Positions 22,200 through 34,080 of a stretch of 64,000 nt of DNA are shown here, piece after piece (position 1 is the stretch's first letter; the number at the start of each line of letters is the position of its first letter). Location of the stretch: assembly GCA_022749755.1 (NCBI GenBank), contig CM040442.1, positions 16,280,457-16,344,456 of the forward strand, written 5' to 3'. Position numbers and translations under genes: made by a program. Below the pieces are notes generated by a model. The model saw only the letters and a program-made list of their open reading frames with translations, did not search any database and was not told where the DNA came from. This DNA is from Azadirachta indica (lineage: Eukaryota > Streptophyta > Magnoliopsida > Sapindales > Meliaceae).

Positions 22200-23060
22200 T
22201 CATATCAAGAATTTGGTTAGTTGTTTAGTAGGATTCTCTTCGCCAAACTCATTGTTCTTATCAGCAGTCCCTTATCAGCACCATCAAAAATCACCTTATC
22301 ATTTTAGTCCTTATTTCCTTCGTCAGAACTTTCTTTTCCTCATTTTCAGAATCACTCTCTAAGGATTCTTAAGCCACCTATAAAGCTTGCCCAAAAAGTC
22401 TAAGTTCTCTTTCGAAAATTTCCTCTTGAACATGTTCTCAATATCAGAAAATTCTTTCACACAAGCTTTACCCTCAGCCTGACCCATAACTTGAGTTGCT
22501 GTTACTAACTTTACATTGAAGTTGGTAACATAGGATTCTAGCTTACCTTTTCCCTTATTACCTCGGCAAGATGCTCATCTTTCTTTCCCAATGCAAGGCT
22601 AAAGTACTCTTTTTGACTCGTGAGTTCGGTTGCTCAAGCCTAAAATCTCTCCACCTCCTTGTTGAAGTTCTCACATTCGATCTCTAAAGCAAATATTTTT
22701 TTAGCACTTTTTAGTTATTGAGCTAACTTGTCCCGACGTTTGGATAATAAAAAGTTTAACTACAACAAAAATTTGTAAAGGATACTCATAAATAAGTGCA
22801 AATATAGCATAGTAAAGAAACTTGAAATGATAAGTTGAAACAAAAGGAAATTCAACTTATGGCTCATATTTTGCCTTTTCCTTTTATCCTCAAAAACAGT
22901 CTTACTCGACAAATTCATTTTATAAGATCCTTGATCCCCTCGGGTAGGGAGCAGGAAGTATCAAACTTGGCAAGTTTGAGGGATACAGGGTATCAGTAGC
23001 CCCGATATCAGGTGTACTATTTGCTATAAGCCCAGCAAGTTGATCCATGACAAGAGACTA
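22200..23060 (-). pseudogene. Antisense ORF (aORF) C-terminal remnant, relic D
   Basis: On the minus strand, short frames rich in Glu, Lys and Leu (around 22690 to 22330) suggest a coiled coil. They resemble the C-terminal coil of the aORFs in elements A, B and C. The piece lies convergent to the relic D integrase with the repeat array between. A polypyrimidine stretch near 22800 may be an old splice acceptor. Too decayed to define exons. Confidence 0.45.
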
Positions 23061-23099
23061 TATTTTTTCTTTTTCTTATGAAGATTCTTGTAAAGGTGT

Positions 23100-24374
23100 T
23101 GCATCAAAAAATTGTGGAAAAAATAGAAGCAGAGTTAAACCAGATCAGCGCGTTATGCTAGGTTCAAACTTAGATGGTTTTGATCTGAAAGTATATTCTC
23201 GAAGAAAAGCTATTCGAGGATAGGGAGAAAGCCAAGAGAATGAAGAGTAAATCCTTATGTTACTCAATGATTGACGAGGTGCTATATAAGCGAGGTTTTA
23301 GGCTACCTGACTTATGATGTGTTGACGAGAAGAAGGCAGACTACATGTTCATAGAAGTCCATATAGGTAACTATGGTGACCATGGGGGAAGAAGGTCCTT
23401 GGCATACCACATTTTGCATCAAGGGTATTATTGGTCGACATTGCAACAGGATGCAATAAAGAAAGCTCAGTCTTGTCCGAGTTGTCAACTTTTGCGGGAC
23501 ATCCTAAAATAGCCCTTCGAACAGCTCACCTCATTACTTAACCTATGGCCTTTGCTTAGTACGGTTTGGATTTGATCAGCTCAATTCTAATAGAACGTGT
23601 CCAAATGAAGTATGCAATTGTTGCTATCAACTATTTTATAAAATGGGTGGAAGCGAAGAAATTGGCTACCATAACGGAGAAAAAGACCATCGCATTTGTG
23701 GAAAGGAACATCATTTATCAATTTAGGATTTCTCGAATACTAATAGTTGACAACGACAAACAGATTGATAATGTAAGATTTAAGGAATTTTGTGTTGACC
23801 TCAGTATTGATCTCAGATTTGTGTCCCCCACTCATCCCATAGTAAATGAACAGGTGGAGGCGGTGAACAAGATTATCAAGAAGGCACTGAAGAAGCGACT
23901 TGACAATAATAAGGAAAGATGGGTGGATGAATTACGTCTGGTCTTTTGGGCCTACCAAACGATGGCAAAACGACAACTGGTGAAACAAATATTCACTAGC
24001 ATTTTGGTTTTGAAGTTTTAATACCCGCAGAAATCGGGGTGCCTTGATGTAGAGTTAGTACTTTGAAGAATGTAAGAATGATGAGGTGATGAAGTTAAGC
24101 TTAATTGCTAAAGGAAAAATGTGATCGAGCATTCATTAGGATGGTTGCCTATCAACAAAGGATGGCAAAGTACTACGATAAAAGATATCATTCAAGAGTT
24201 GTCCAAGATAAGGACACAGTGCTGCGGTGTGTTACTCAAAATACTACAATACTTGGCAAATGGGCCTTAAGAGCTAGTTGGCTTGAATTAGGAGTTTACA
24301 AGTTATAGCATCCAGATGGGAAAGAAGTCAAGAAGCTGTAGAATGCTAAGATGTCAAAGAAGTATTTTCCTTGA
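23100..24374 (+). pseudogene. Gypsy integrase, zinc finger to C-terminus (relic C)
   Basis: The domains run in order. First is an HHCC zinc finger (HIGNYGDHGGRRSL, then CPSCQ) at 23340-23500. Next is the DDE core, with the longest open piece at 23566-24021: AINYFIKWVEA, LIVDNDKQID and NEQVEAVNKIIKKALKKR. Last is the C-terminal region DRAFIRMVAYQQRMAKYYDKR, then VYKL-HPDGKEVK and MSKKYFP. The first catalytic Asp (normally DYFTKW) is Asn, while the second Asp and the Glu remain. Stops and frameshifts occur near 23310, 23510, 24035 and 24300. The true stop is TGA at 24372-24374. It is inactive. Confidence 0.88.
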
Positions 24375-25052
24375 AAGGATTTTCGTTTAAAAGGATTTGA
24401 CCTTACTTTAGATCATACAATGATTGTTTGGTCATATTACATCGAAATGTTATAAAAAGATTTCACCTCAGTTCAAATCGAACACCAATAGTTAAGAAGT
24501 TATTAGATTCTGCCTCTATTTAAAAATTGTTGTAACAAGGTATGACCTCAGTTCAAGCCAAGCAACAAACATCGAAAAAAATAAATTCTTTATTTCATAA
24601 CGTTATTATTGCAAAAAGATCTGACCCTAGTTCAGATCAAATAGGAAAAAATTATTCATGAAAATATCGCACTAACTATAGATTTGGTTTCAACAGTGAT
24701 AACTTTTTTTTATCATTAATCTGACCTCAGTTGAGGACGCGAAATAAGTAATTTAAATGAATCAAATTATCACTACTATTTAGTTAAAGACAAGTTTCAG
24801 GCTATCTTAGTAAGCTAATCATATAGTAAAAACACTACATCAATAAAAGCATAAGAAATTAGAGATAAAAGCAAATCTAAACTTTCTTTATTTACAAAAT
24901 AATAGTTTACATCTAACATAAATTTTTAAATGCAAAAGAATCACAAAGTTATTGAGTGCGCTTAGGAGAAGATATAATACCAAAGATCGTAGTAGCAAAT
25001 AAAGACATGGTCAGATTAGGCTAAGCAGAATCGACTAAATATGATCAGGATC
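24375..25052. promoter_or_regulatory. Spacer between convergent ORFs with repeated palindromes (relic C)
   Basis: The motif TCTGACCTCAGTTCAGATC and variants recur near 24400, 24465, 24550, 24618 and 24718. The best copy, GATCTGACCCTAGTTCAGATC at 24618-24638, has perfect 7-bp arms around a 7-base loop. Copies are spaced 65-100 bp and separated by AT-rich DNA. The same motif family occupies the equivalent spacers of elements A and B. Its position between two converging ORFs suggests a shared 3'-end or transcription-blocking role, which is inference. Confidence 0.6.
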
Positions 25053-27528
25053 CTAAGCAGGCTTTTCAACGAATGTCTCTCTTGGATCCCCAACCTCTAA
25101 TTGTACGGGTCGGGGAATGTTAAGATCATCGAAGAGCCAATCCAGGTCAAATTCTTCATATTTCTTTTGGAAGATTTTGCAAGCCAGTTTCAAACCCTCT
25201 TTAGCTGAAGCATTGCATTGCTCCTTGGTTTCAACTTTGGTCCGAGCAAGCTCATCCTTTAGGTCTATGTTGGCTTGAGCAAAATCAGCTACGTGAGACC
25301 CAAGTCAGGACACCTGAGCCTTGAGTCCCCTGTCCACTTTCTCCGCTCAGCTAAGCCTCCAAGCTTTCCTCCCATTTCTCTGATTCTCTCAACTTCTTCC
25401 TCAATTAGTTCTTCTCCGAAGTCAGCCGGTTTATTGATTTTTACAAATTTATGTTAGCAATTGAGCGTTCTTTTGCACTTTCAATAAGCAAGCGAAGATA
25501 ATGGAATGCCTGCACTAATTGAACAATAAGTTAAATAAAGTGATCGTGGTGAAACAAGAAGGAAAGATCAAAGGTGGTTACCCCATCAAGTTGTTGATGA
25601 ATTTTCTCAAGAATCATATCGGTACTGGTATCCTTTATCTTTAAAGATAAGGAAGAGTTAACTGAACAAGCCAGATGGTTAATGGGAGGGATCAGATGCT
25701 CAAATAGCTCCTTTTTCTCCTCTAAAATGTCTGTCTGAGAGAGGCTATCCATTTCGATGATTTCTTCTACTTGTTCAATATGTTACTTTTTGGATGGCCT
25801 CTCCTCGACACTTTTAGAAACCTTTATTGAGCGCTTTCCTTTGTCCTTGGAAGGTTCCTTCTTGTTTTTCTTGGAACCCTGGTAAGCCTTCTTCTTAAGT
25901 AACCCGCCTTTATTGTGTTCTAGCTTTTTAGAGGGCTCTTGTTGCTTATGCACTAAAGCTCCAATCTAGGTCTCTAATAAAGAGAGGATAAACCCTAAGT
26001 AGCTCAGGAGTTTTCCCTTACGTTTCTTTGGAGCCATCTTTCCTGTAAGGCATGAAAGATGAAAAGAGGACTTAGACAAAACATAAATAAATGCAAAAAT
26101 GTTTCAAGAAAGACGATGAATGAAATATTCACTCTTACAAGTGTTAGATACACCTTAGTCAGTTTCTAAGATAAGTTCTTTTTTAGCCCAAATAGCGGCT
26201 TCAACCTTTTTACGAGTAAAGGCAGCCTCTACAAGGCTGAAAGCTATAAGCTGATTAGGGGAAAGTAAAGTCTTTTAATTAGCTCGTTTTACGTATCCTA
26301 TGTTGATCTTCGATAAAAAAGGGCAGCTAAGTCAAGCTTTGGACCCCATGCAGCTCCATAAAAAAAAAAAGATTATTAGTAAAACTTTAGTAATTGTATT
26401 CAGCATGATGAATCGAATACATCATTCTAACTCTATCAGATAAAGTTATGGAGAATGGGTTTGAATGCAAATGGAATATGGCCATATATGTTAATCTTGG
26501 CTAAGAAAGACTGATTCTAGTCCCTACCCAAGTAAAACTATTTGTCCTTCCAATCTTTGTTAAAAGAAACGTACTCGTAACTAATTTATCAGCCTTGGTG
26601 TAGGCCTGGAACTAGTAAAAGCATAGGTATTTCTTTGGTCTATTCTTGAGTAAAAATAAATGTTTAATTTCATAGATAGTCAGTGAGGTTTGCTTAGCTA
26701 TAGCCAGATCACATATAGCCTGACAATAGTTCTCCACCCGTTTAGGTTTAATTGGTAGGGAGGAATTCCTTAGCCATTGAACAAAGCAACAACGTATGGT
26801 TGCAATGGTAACCTAGCCCCTAGAAGAAATAACTCCTCGTTAAAAGCCACTTAGTCCCCTCTTGAACGACTTAGGAATTCGTTGGCTCCTGGGACCCTAA
26901 AAGTAACAGAGTTAGGGATTTGGTAGAGTTTTTTGAAAGCTATTAGGTCAGCCCCAGTAATACTAGAAGGTAACATATCAGCCTTGAATGGGCTGTTTTC
27001 CCTGGGCAGATCGGGAGGAGGGTATTAAACCAAAAGACACTAACTGCTATCAATTTAAGGGTTTTCTTTAGACTCTGACTCAATCTGGTCATCCTTAGAC
27101 TCATCATTCTCCTTACTTGCATTCCCATTCCCTTATCTACTTAGAATTGGGAGTTCTTCGGATATGTGTTCAAGGGCTAGAAAAGAAGGCACAAGCTAAT
27201 CAGTTTGTTAAACAATCCTATCTACGAGGTTTTGGAGAACGTCTTAGTCTCCTGCACTGGATTGTTTAGGGTTTATTTCTCTCTACATATGGTCAAAAGA
27301 GCTTGGAGACAGAATCACTACTTTGAGTTTGGGGTTAAAATACTTAAGGCGTTTGACCTAGGGTCTAGGATGATCAAACAGATCTTAACATTAAGATAAA
27401 AAATGGCAAGGGGTTGGGCCTTTTTTAAGGGAATAGTCCCATGTTCCTTAATGAGTTTAGCCTTAATCCTACGAGAAAGCCGACTCCAAACTTCATAATC
27501 TATCTTAGATAAGCTTATCGAAAACCAT
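25053..27528 (-). pseudogene. Antisense ORF (aORF), relic C
   Basis: The gene runs leftward from an ATG at 27526-27528 to a TAG at 25053-25055. It parallels the aORFs of A and B: an N-terminal region, a PF04195-like ('putative gypsy type transposon') region, a Lys-rich segment near 25800-25950, a MDSLSQTDILEEKKELFEHL-type block (25690-25752) and a coiled-coil end with EEFDLDWLFDDL. An intron at 25510-25581 (GTAACC...GTGCAG, 72 bp) falls where element B has one of the same length. Many stops make it a pseudogene. Confidence 0.7.
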
Positions 27529-27755
27529 AATTAACCTAAGCAAACAACAATGTGGTCTGATCAGTTCGGAGTTCATCACAAGACAAAACTATAGTTAGGC
27601 ATTAATTCTATTCGGGGAAACTTAATTATGCTCAGTCCTAAGATCAATATAAGGTTCCTAGGCTATGATTTGGACTCAACCAAATCTCTACTCACGTAAA
27701 GGAAGCTTAAAACATCTGAGTTAGACCTTGGCGCGGCAAAAATGTTTTTGTTGGT
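27529..27755 (-). other. aORF leader of relic C
   Basis: Homologous, in reverse, to about 37910-38120 of element B. Homology ends near 27755, marking the truncation of relic C. Confidence 0.6.
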
Positions 27756-28143
27756 AGCACACTCTATGATATAATTAGAGAGTGTCCTAATTTCTACACA
27801 TTAAGCAAGTTATAGACCAATGTTTAAGCTATTTATGGGGATAAAAAGATATGTGAGTAGGAATATGTTTTATTTGAAGATAAAAATCCTAATGGGAAGA
27901 GCAGAATTCCAATGCAATCAAATGTTGATCTATAATCGAACTAAATTTGCAATGACTCTAGTTGATAGTTTTGAAAGTTGTGGTACTGAATTGAGAAACA
28001 CATATCTCATTTAGTCGTTTAAGGGTAATAATATATACGTAAGAAGTTTCTGTTGCATTTGTAATGGTTACATGCATTATTTTAATAATTCTTCTCAAAT
28101 TCACTTGATAATGGCGCTTCAGATGGGATAGCTTTATTGTTTA
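27756..28143. other. Unassigned sequence left of the compound element
   Basis: A 64-codon open frame on the plus strand (27820-28014) resembles nothing I know. ACACTCT and AGAGTGT form a short inverted repeat near 27760-27790. This is the sequence into which the compound element inserted. Confidence 0.35.
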
Positions 28144-28148
28144 CTAAC
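28144..28148. repeat. Target-site duplication CTAAC, left
   Basis: Directly precedes LTR1 and matches CTAAC at 47575-47579 directly after LTR3. Confidence 0.75.
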
Positions 28149-28558
28149 TGTTGATACCAAAAATTATAATTTCTGATATCACCACGAAAATTGTGAATTT
28201 TTATTGAATTAGTATCCTGTCCTCCCCTTTGCATAGGCCTTATTATATATATATATATACAACTTTCTTTCTTTTAGTAGTACTAGGAATACCAATGAAT
28301 TTAGAATGTATCTTATAGAATCCTATCTTACCTTAAACTAAACTTCCTAAAATTGATTTTCCTTATTTTGCAAGAATTACTTCTGGTCGAATTCCTTTCA
28401 TGACACGTCAAAACAGAAACCCATCTAAGCTGACTTGATCGTGACCGATTTAACACTTACAGAGGGCTGACCAGACATGAAGCCTGCCATCTTAATAGAC
28501 CAAGCTCGTCTTCCGAGGATCGGACTATAAACCTTTGATGAGCCAATCTCCCCAAATA
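28149..28558 (-). repeat. LTR1 (left outer LTR)
   Basis: On the plus strand it starts TGTTGATACCAAAAAT and ends CCCCAAATA. It matches LTR2 and LTR3 throughout, including a short TA run near 28245 and the GGGCTGACCAGACATGAAGC block. On its right comes AAGCCCCCTAGTTTCC, the complement of a purine tract AACTAGGGGGCTT, as expected of a polypurine tract beside a 3' LTR. Confidence 0.85.
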
Positions 28559-29358
28559 TCAAGCCCCCTAGTTTCCAGTGAAAAGGATTTTTGTTGGAAA
28601 CCATATTTCTTTGAGTGTTCAATTTCATTTGGAAAGCACACACTTAACTAAAGTTTCAAAACACAATTTAAGATTTACCCAACCAGACAATTCTTGCCAA
28701 GCAATTGACTATTTGCCGAGTAGGAGCAAGAACCTATTCGATGGCCGAACACAAAGCGTGCCCGTACTTCAACATCTGGGCTGTTCTTTTCATTTACAAC
28801 ATGAATCAAGAAGGACATAAATTCCATCTTTCCCTCACAGTTACCACTTTCTCTTCTCGCGTTTTTAACCAAACCCAAAAACTTTCGTCACTTTTTATAG
28901 TCTCTATTACTAGTTTTTATTCTAGCCTGCAGGTAAAATCTCGCCTCTCATTTTGCCAGTAGACATCTTCACTCTGATAAGTTTTCCTTTCTGTTGGACT
29001 CACTTTACTACATTTCATTTTCCTATACAAACCTGCTATTTCTTCCACGAAGTATTATGTTCTTTTTTTAGCAAATAGGCATTAGTAGAGACTTATTTTT
29101 TATGCTTTAAGACGCTAAAATTGACTCGAAAACCTAAATGATTTGTAAGAATCAATTTAGCATCTAACCAGATGTGTTGAACTTTCCTTATTCGAGCAGA
29201 AACTTAGTGAGGCTAAACTTGTGTACGAAGAATCTTGCAGTAACCATAAGTCTGAGCAGAACCTGATTCCTCTCTATGAGACTAGTACTTAAACACAATT
29301 TTGTCCAACGATGGACTCTGGACTGATTAGATCACGTTGTTGTTTGCTTACGTTACTT
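28559..29358 (+). promoter_or_regulatory. Leader and probable aORF promoter of A
   Basis: Lies between LTR1 and the aORF start and is conserved with 37099-38120 of B. A TATA-like TTTTTATAGTC lies near 28893. B carries about 200 bp extra near 37300-37510. Small open frames at 28578-28962 fall in this region and are not conserved. Confidence 0.45.
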
Positions 29359-31965
29359 ATGGCAAGATATGAGAAATTTGACATAAGAGACATCTCGAAT
29401 AGTACGGGAAGCAAATTTGACACTTCCTCAACCAGTTCGTCTGAGATGGATTATGAAGTCTGGAGCTAGCTTTCCCATAAAGTTAAGGCCGCACTTGTTA
29501 GGAAATATAGGTGCAATCCTTGGAAAAAGGCCTAACCTTTAGCTATCTTTGACCATAATGTTGAGATCCCTTTAATTATCTTAAACCCGAGGTCGGCTGC
29601 CTTTGAGTTTCTTTACCATAAACCCAAGGTAGTAATTTTATCTAAAAGCTCTTCTGACCACATGCAAGGAGACATAGACCCTGAATAGACTAATGTAGTA
29701 GACCAAAAAGTTCTCCAAAGCCCGTAGATATGACTACCCTTCAATCTAAACCACCCATGCTTTCTCTCCCAGTCCTTAAACATATATCCGAAACATTCTA
29801 GTTCTGAGTAGATAGATAAGTGGGAACTCAAGTGAAGAGAGTGATGAGTTTGATGATGACCAAGAAGATTCAAACTCATAAGTAAACCCTCATAGTAGTC
29901 AACCTCTTTTGAGTCAATACCTTTCCCTTAATTTGATCAGGGAAAACAGCCTATTCGAGTGTGACAAATTCTTGTCCAGTATCACTCACACCGACTTGAT
30001 GGCTTTCAAGAAACTTTATCAAATTCCTGACTCTATCACCTTAGGGTTTCTGAGACCAACAAGTTTCCTAATTGTCTGAGGGGAGATGAACTAGCCTTCA
30101 AAAAAGAGCTATCTCTCCTTGGGGCTCGACTACCACTTCAACCACACTTTGCCGGCCTGTTTTATGGCTAAGGGTTTCCTCCTTATCATCTAAATTTGAA
30201 CGAGTGGAGAACTATCGCCAAGCTGTACGTGATTTGGGCTATGGCCAAGCAAACGCTAACCATCGGCAAAATTAAGTACCTGTTCTTACTTAAGAAGGGG
30301 CCCAAGAAACACCCTGACTTCTATTATTTCTAGGCCTTTACCTAGCCTGATAAACTAGTCATAGGCAACCCTAGTTATCACAAGAACTGGAAAGACAGAT
30401 AATTATTCGTGGGCAAGGAGTATTTAGCTGAAATGAATATACATAGCGCTATGCGTTATGCCTGCAAACTCATTCTTCATATGTATATTCTATAGGTCGA
30501 TTTTGACATATATAATTCTTCATGTGTGATGCTTTTGTTGAGATTTACTACCTTTCCTTATTATTTTTGCAGCTGCCTAGGGTTCAAAGCTAGACTTGGC
30601 TACCCTCATTCTATCAAAGATCAGCGCAGATTGTACGAAGCAAGCTAATCAGGAGACCCTACTTTTTTTTAATCAACTCATTACTTCTAAGTTAGTTGAG
30701 GTCGCCCCTACTTGTGAAGAGCTTAAGGCTGCTCTCTAAGCAGAAAGAGAACCTGATCAGGACATGCCTATTGCTGGTGAGGCCGAATAGCTCAATCATC
30801 TTTCTTTTTGATAACATCTTTTATCTTCTTCCATTATAGGTCTTGAGTGCTTTCATGCTTTGTAAGGAAAATGACCCCACCAAAAGGAAAGGGAAAATTT
30901 CTGAGCTCACTTGAGTCAATTTTATCCCCTTTGGGGACTTCAGCAGCATAGAAACCACAAGGGCCTGAGAAGAAGCTTGGGTAGGCCAAGGTCGACCAAA
31001 AGAAGAGAGTCGAGCAAAAAGGCAAAAACCAAAAGGTCAGAGCTGGACTCCAAGAAAGATAAAAAGGCACCTCTAAAAAATACGAGGAAATGCCTACCAA
31101 AGGCTCGTAGAGACGCCGAAGGGAAGCCATCCAAAATACCACACATTGAGCAGGGCAATAAAATTATTGAGATGGACAGCCTCTCCTAGCTAGACATCCT
31201 GGAAGGGAAAAGAGAGTTGTTTAATCACCTTCTCCCTTTTGTCAACTGATTGGCCTGCTTAGTTGACTCCTCCTTATCTTCTCAAGCAAAAGCTACCAAC
31301 ACGGATAGCATCCTGGAAGCTGTTCACCAACAGATTGCTAGGGTAAGCATCTCTGATACTTCCCTCTTGTTTCATTAAAGTAACCTTATTTGACTCGTCA
31401 ACTTGCACATTGACAATGCAAAGAAGAGTTTAATTGCCAATGTCAACTTTTACAAATCATTTGATCAGCTGAATTCAAAGAGAAAAGCCCTGGAGAAGAA
31501 GTTAAAGGAGTCGAAGAAGTGGGAGAAAAAATTAGAGGCAATGTTAAGCGAGGAGAGGAAAAAATGGGTAAGGGAATGCAACGCTCTCGAACATAAAGTT
31601 GTTGATCTTCAGCCTCAAGTGTCCTCACTTGGGTCTTACATTGCTGACCTCACCTACACCAACTAGAATCTAAAAGATGAGTTTGCTTGGATGAAAGCCG
31701 AGACAGAGGAACAATGCAATGCCTCTGCTAAGGAAACCTTATAACTGGCCTACAAAATCTTTCAAAAGAAGTAAGAAGAGCTTGATCTTGGCTGGTTATT
31801 TAATGATCTTCATATTCTTTGACCTGCTCCGCTAGATGCCAAAAGCCTCGGGAGACACTTGTTGAAGAGATGACTCAGAGCTTTGTTCAGTTAACTGCAC
31901 CTCCTTCTATTACTTTGACTTTTGGCATCATATCCTCTCCAAAGGATACTCAGTCATCTTGTAAA
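29359..31965 (+). pseudogene. Antisense ORF (aORF) of internal region A
   Basis: The ATG at 29359 aligns with those of B (38121) and C (27528). Order: an N-terminal region (SKFDTSSTSSS, KAALVRKY, EIPLIILNPRSA), then at about 29930-30335 a stretch like PF04195 (HPDFYYF end, preceded by LNEWRTIAKLYVIWAMAKQT and IGKIKYLFLLKKG), a Lys/Arg-rich segment at 30960-31150, then a coiled coil at 31403-31800 (ALEKKLKES, CNALEHKVVDL). Intron-like gaps lie near 30496-30572 and from 31343, although A has lost the second acceptor. The function of aORF proteins is unknown. The basic segment could direct nuclear entry. Stops make it a pseudogene. Confidence 0.75.
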
Positions 31966-32394
31966 TTTCCTTTTTTTGTAAACTTGTATAAGACGTGCAT
32001 GATTGCATTATCACTTTCGCCTTTTGATTTATCAAGATAGTCTAAGAATAATAGTAATAATTGATTCATCTAACTTAATCGCTTTCTATCCTAAACTGAG
32101 GTGAGGTTTAACTATAAAAAAAGTTACTATTAAATCTAAAATTAATGTGGCACTCTTTCTGTTTAATCTAAACTAAGGTTAGATTTTTCAAGATAATCAT
32201 ATTCTGAAATAAGGAGCTTTCCTTTTTTTTTGTTGCCTGGCCTGAACTGAGGTCAAGCTTTGTTACAACAATTCTTAAATGAAATCAAATTTCAATAACT
32301 TCTCATCATTGGATACGATCTGACATTTCAAAATTACATTGGCAAATAATCATCGTATAATTTGAACTAAGGTCAAATTTTTTTAGACTACAAT
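31966..32394. promoter_or_regulatory. Spacer between convergent ORFs with repeated palindromes (A)
   Basis: Variants of TCTGAACTGAGGTCAGAT occur near 32093, 32166, 32251, 32318 and 32360, in the orientation expected for the reverse of relic C. A is more decayed than C. Confidence 0.5.
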
Positions 32395-33545
32395 CACGTC
32401 GAGGGTAGTATTTCTTTAGCATCTTCGCATTCAATGGCTTTTTTACCTCTTTTCCATCTAAGTGTTGCAAATTATAGATCTTTGATTTAATGATCCTTAT
32501 TACTTTGTATAGACATTCGCAATTAACCCTTAAGGCCTCTTTCCCAAGTACCTTAGAGTTTTGGGTAATATATTACAACACCAAATCTCCTTCTCGAAAA
32601 GCTCTTAAACAGACCTTCCGTTGTAATACTTCCCTACTTTTTGTTGATAAGCTATTATCTTAATGAGCGCCTGGTCCCGGTTTTCTCTAACAAATTTAGG
32701 TTCAACTCTATGGCCTCGTTATTCTTTAGCTCATCAAAGTACTTTACTCGAAATGAAGGCATCCCTACCTCCATTGGTATTACTGCTTTATAATCGAACA
32801 CCAATGAATAGGGAGTCTTACCAGTTACTGTTCTCACTATCGTGCAATAGGCCCAAAAGACCTGAGGCAACTTATCTACCCATCTTCCTTTTTTGTCTTC
32901 CAGCTGTCTTTTTAGTGCCTTCTTAACAATCTTATTCATCACCTCTACTTGCCCATTTGCTTTAAGATGAGTAAAGGACATAAATCTGAGGTCGATGCTC
33001 AGGTCAGCACAAAATGCTCTAAATCTTGCATTGTAAAACTGCTTTCTGTGGTCAACTAGTAGTGTATGCAGGATGCTGAATTGATAAATTATATTCCTTT
33101 CTACGAAAGCGGTGTTATTATAGCTAGTGGCTCTACTTCCACCCACTTCATAAAGTAATCAACTATGACGATCGTGTATTTTATCTAAACAAATCCTATT
33201 AGTAGCGGGCCGATCAAGTGAAGCCTCCACTGAGCAAAAAGCCATGGGTTAAGTAAAGGAGTGAGCTATTCAAAGGGCTGTCTCTGGACGTCTACATGAT
33301 ATTGACTACTTGGACAAGATTATGCTGCTCTCATCACGTCACCCAATAATATCCTTGGTGTAAAGCGTGGTATGCCAAAAACCTATCGCCCCCATGATCG
33401 CTGCAGTTACTCATATAGGCATCTCTAAACATGTAATCTACTTCCTTTTCATCGATACAAAGTAAATAGAGCAGCCTAAATCCCCGTTTATATTATATCC
33501 CGTCGATCACTAAATAACATGAGGATCAACTCTTAATTTTCTTAG
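32395..33545 (-). pseudogene. Gypsy integrase of A
   Basis: On the minus strand from about 33545: remnants of the HHCC finger near 33300-33420, a VDYFMKWVE core start near 33150, then a 163-codon open piece (32655-33146) with LLVDHRKQF (second Asp kept, the N-G after it lost), NGQVEVMNKIVKKALKRQL (Glu kept) and TGKTPYSLVFDYKAVIP. The final MLKKYYP lies near 32405. Integrase inserts element cDNA. A stop just upstream of the open piece, and others, disable it. It ends facing the aORF. Confidence 0.85.
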
Positions 33546-33699
33546 CCTCCTCCTTGTCCCTAGGCAACTTTTCTTCAAAAATGTATTGCCGAATCGAATC
33601 CATCAAAGTTTGAGCCTAGCACACCGTACTGACCTGGTTCATCTCTGTCTCCGCCTTTTCCACACTTTTCCGATGTAACATTTATATAGGTATCCTCAT

Positions 33700-34080
33700 A
33701 GGGAACTTTCCAAGCAGTATTGAGCCTAATTTGGCCAGGGCATCTGCTTTGGCATTTTTACTTCAGAGAACCTGAGTTACTGTGACCCCTTTGAAGCACT
33801 TCAATAACTCTATTGCCCTACTCAGATACACATTCATGCTTCCCCCCTTCGCTTGGAACTTACCCGAAATCTGATTCAACACTAGCTGCAAATCTCCTCT
33901 CACTTTGAGTCGTTTTACCCCAGCTGATGAGGCAAACACATCTGCATGTTCACTTTGGAAAGCAACCAGCCTCCATTTTTCTTTGCTCGATAACTGAGAG
34001 CTGGTTCTTATTACTTTTTTGGGCCTCAAGGGGTCAATAGGCTCCAATTCTAGTTCTTCTGCTAGCTCGTGCATTGGTCA
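33700..34080 (-). pseudogene. Fusion of pre-RT linker to archaeal-type RNase H by deletion (A)
   Basis: A 103-codon open frame (33763-34074) starts with the segment that in B precedes RT (IRTSSQLSSKEKWRLVAF). It passes within about ten residues into the second RNase H domain (GVKRLKVRGDLQLVLNQISGKFQAKGG). Compared with B, the equivalent of about 42741-44361 (1.62 kb: RT, first RNase H and part of the second) is missing. The junction lies near 33928-33936. The open frame across it is probably accidental. Confidence 0.8.

Larger units (their letters stand above)
19870..23060 (+). mobile_element. Tat-type Ty3/gypsy relic D (3' half)
   Basis: The plus strand holds the end of an integrase (19870-20297), then a 90-bp tandem array (20405-21475). 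After this comes spacer, then a minus-strand antisense ORF remnant (22200-23060). Pol, 3' repeats and a convergent ORF are a layout known in Tat-lineage elements. No LTR was found. The right edge meets relic C near 23065, and the left edge lies in AT-rich DNA. Confidence 0.75.
23075..27755 (+). mobile_element. Tat-type Ty3/gypsy relic C (integrase plus antisense ORF)
   Basis: Contains integrase on the plus strand to 24374, a palindrome-bearing spacer, and an aORF on the minus strand (25053-27528). This is collinear with the right-to-left order of elements A and B, but in the opposite orientation. Gag, protease, RT and both LTRs are missing. Homology to element B's aORF leader continues to about 27755 and then stops. 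Confidence 0.85.

Noticed and set aside
28425..28962. Small ORFs on both strands in LTR1 and the following leader
   Set aside because: Not kept in LTR2/LTR3 or the B leader, and they overlap each other on opposite strands.
31403..31666. Coiled-coil ORF as an independent host gene
   Set aside because: Same arrangement in B and C at the same distance from integrase, so it is the C-terminal exon of the element's antisense ORF.
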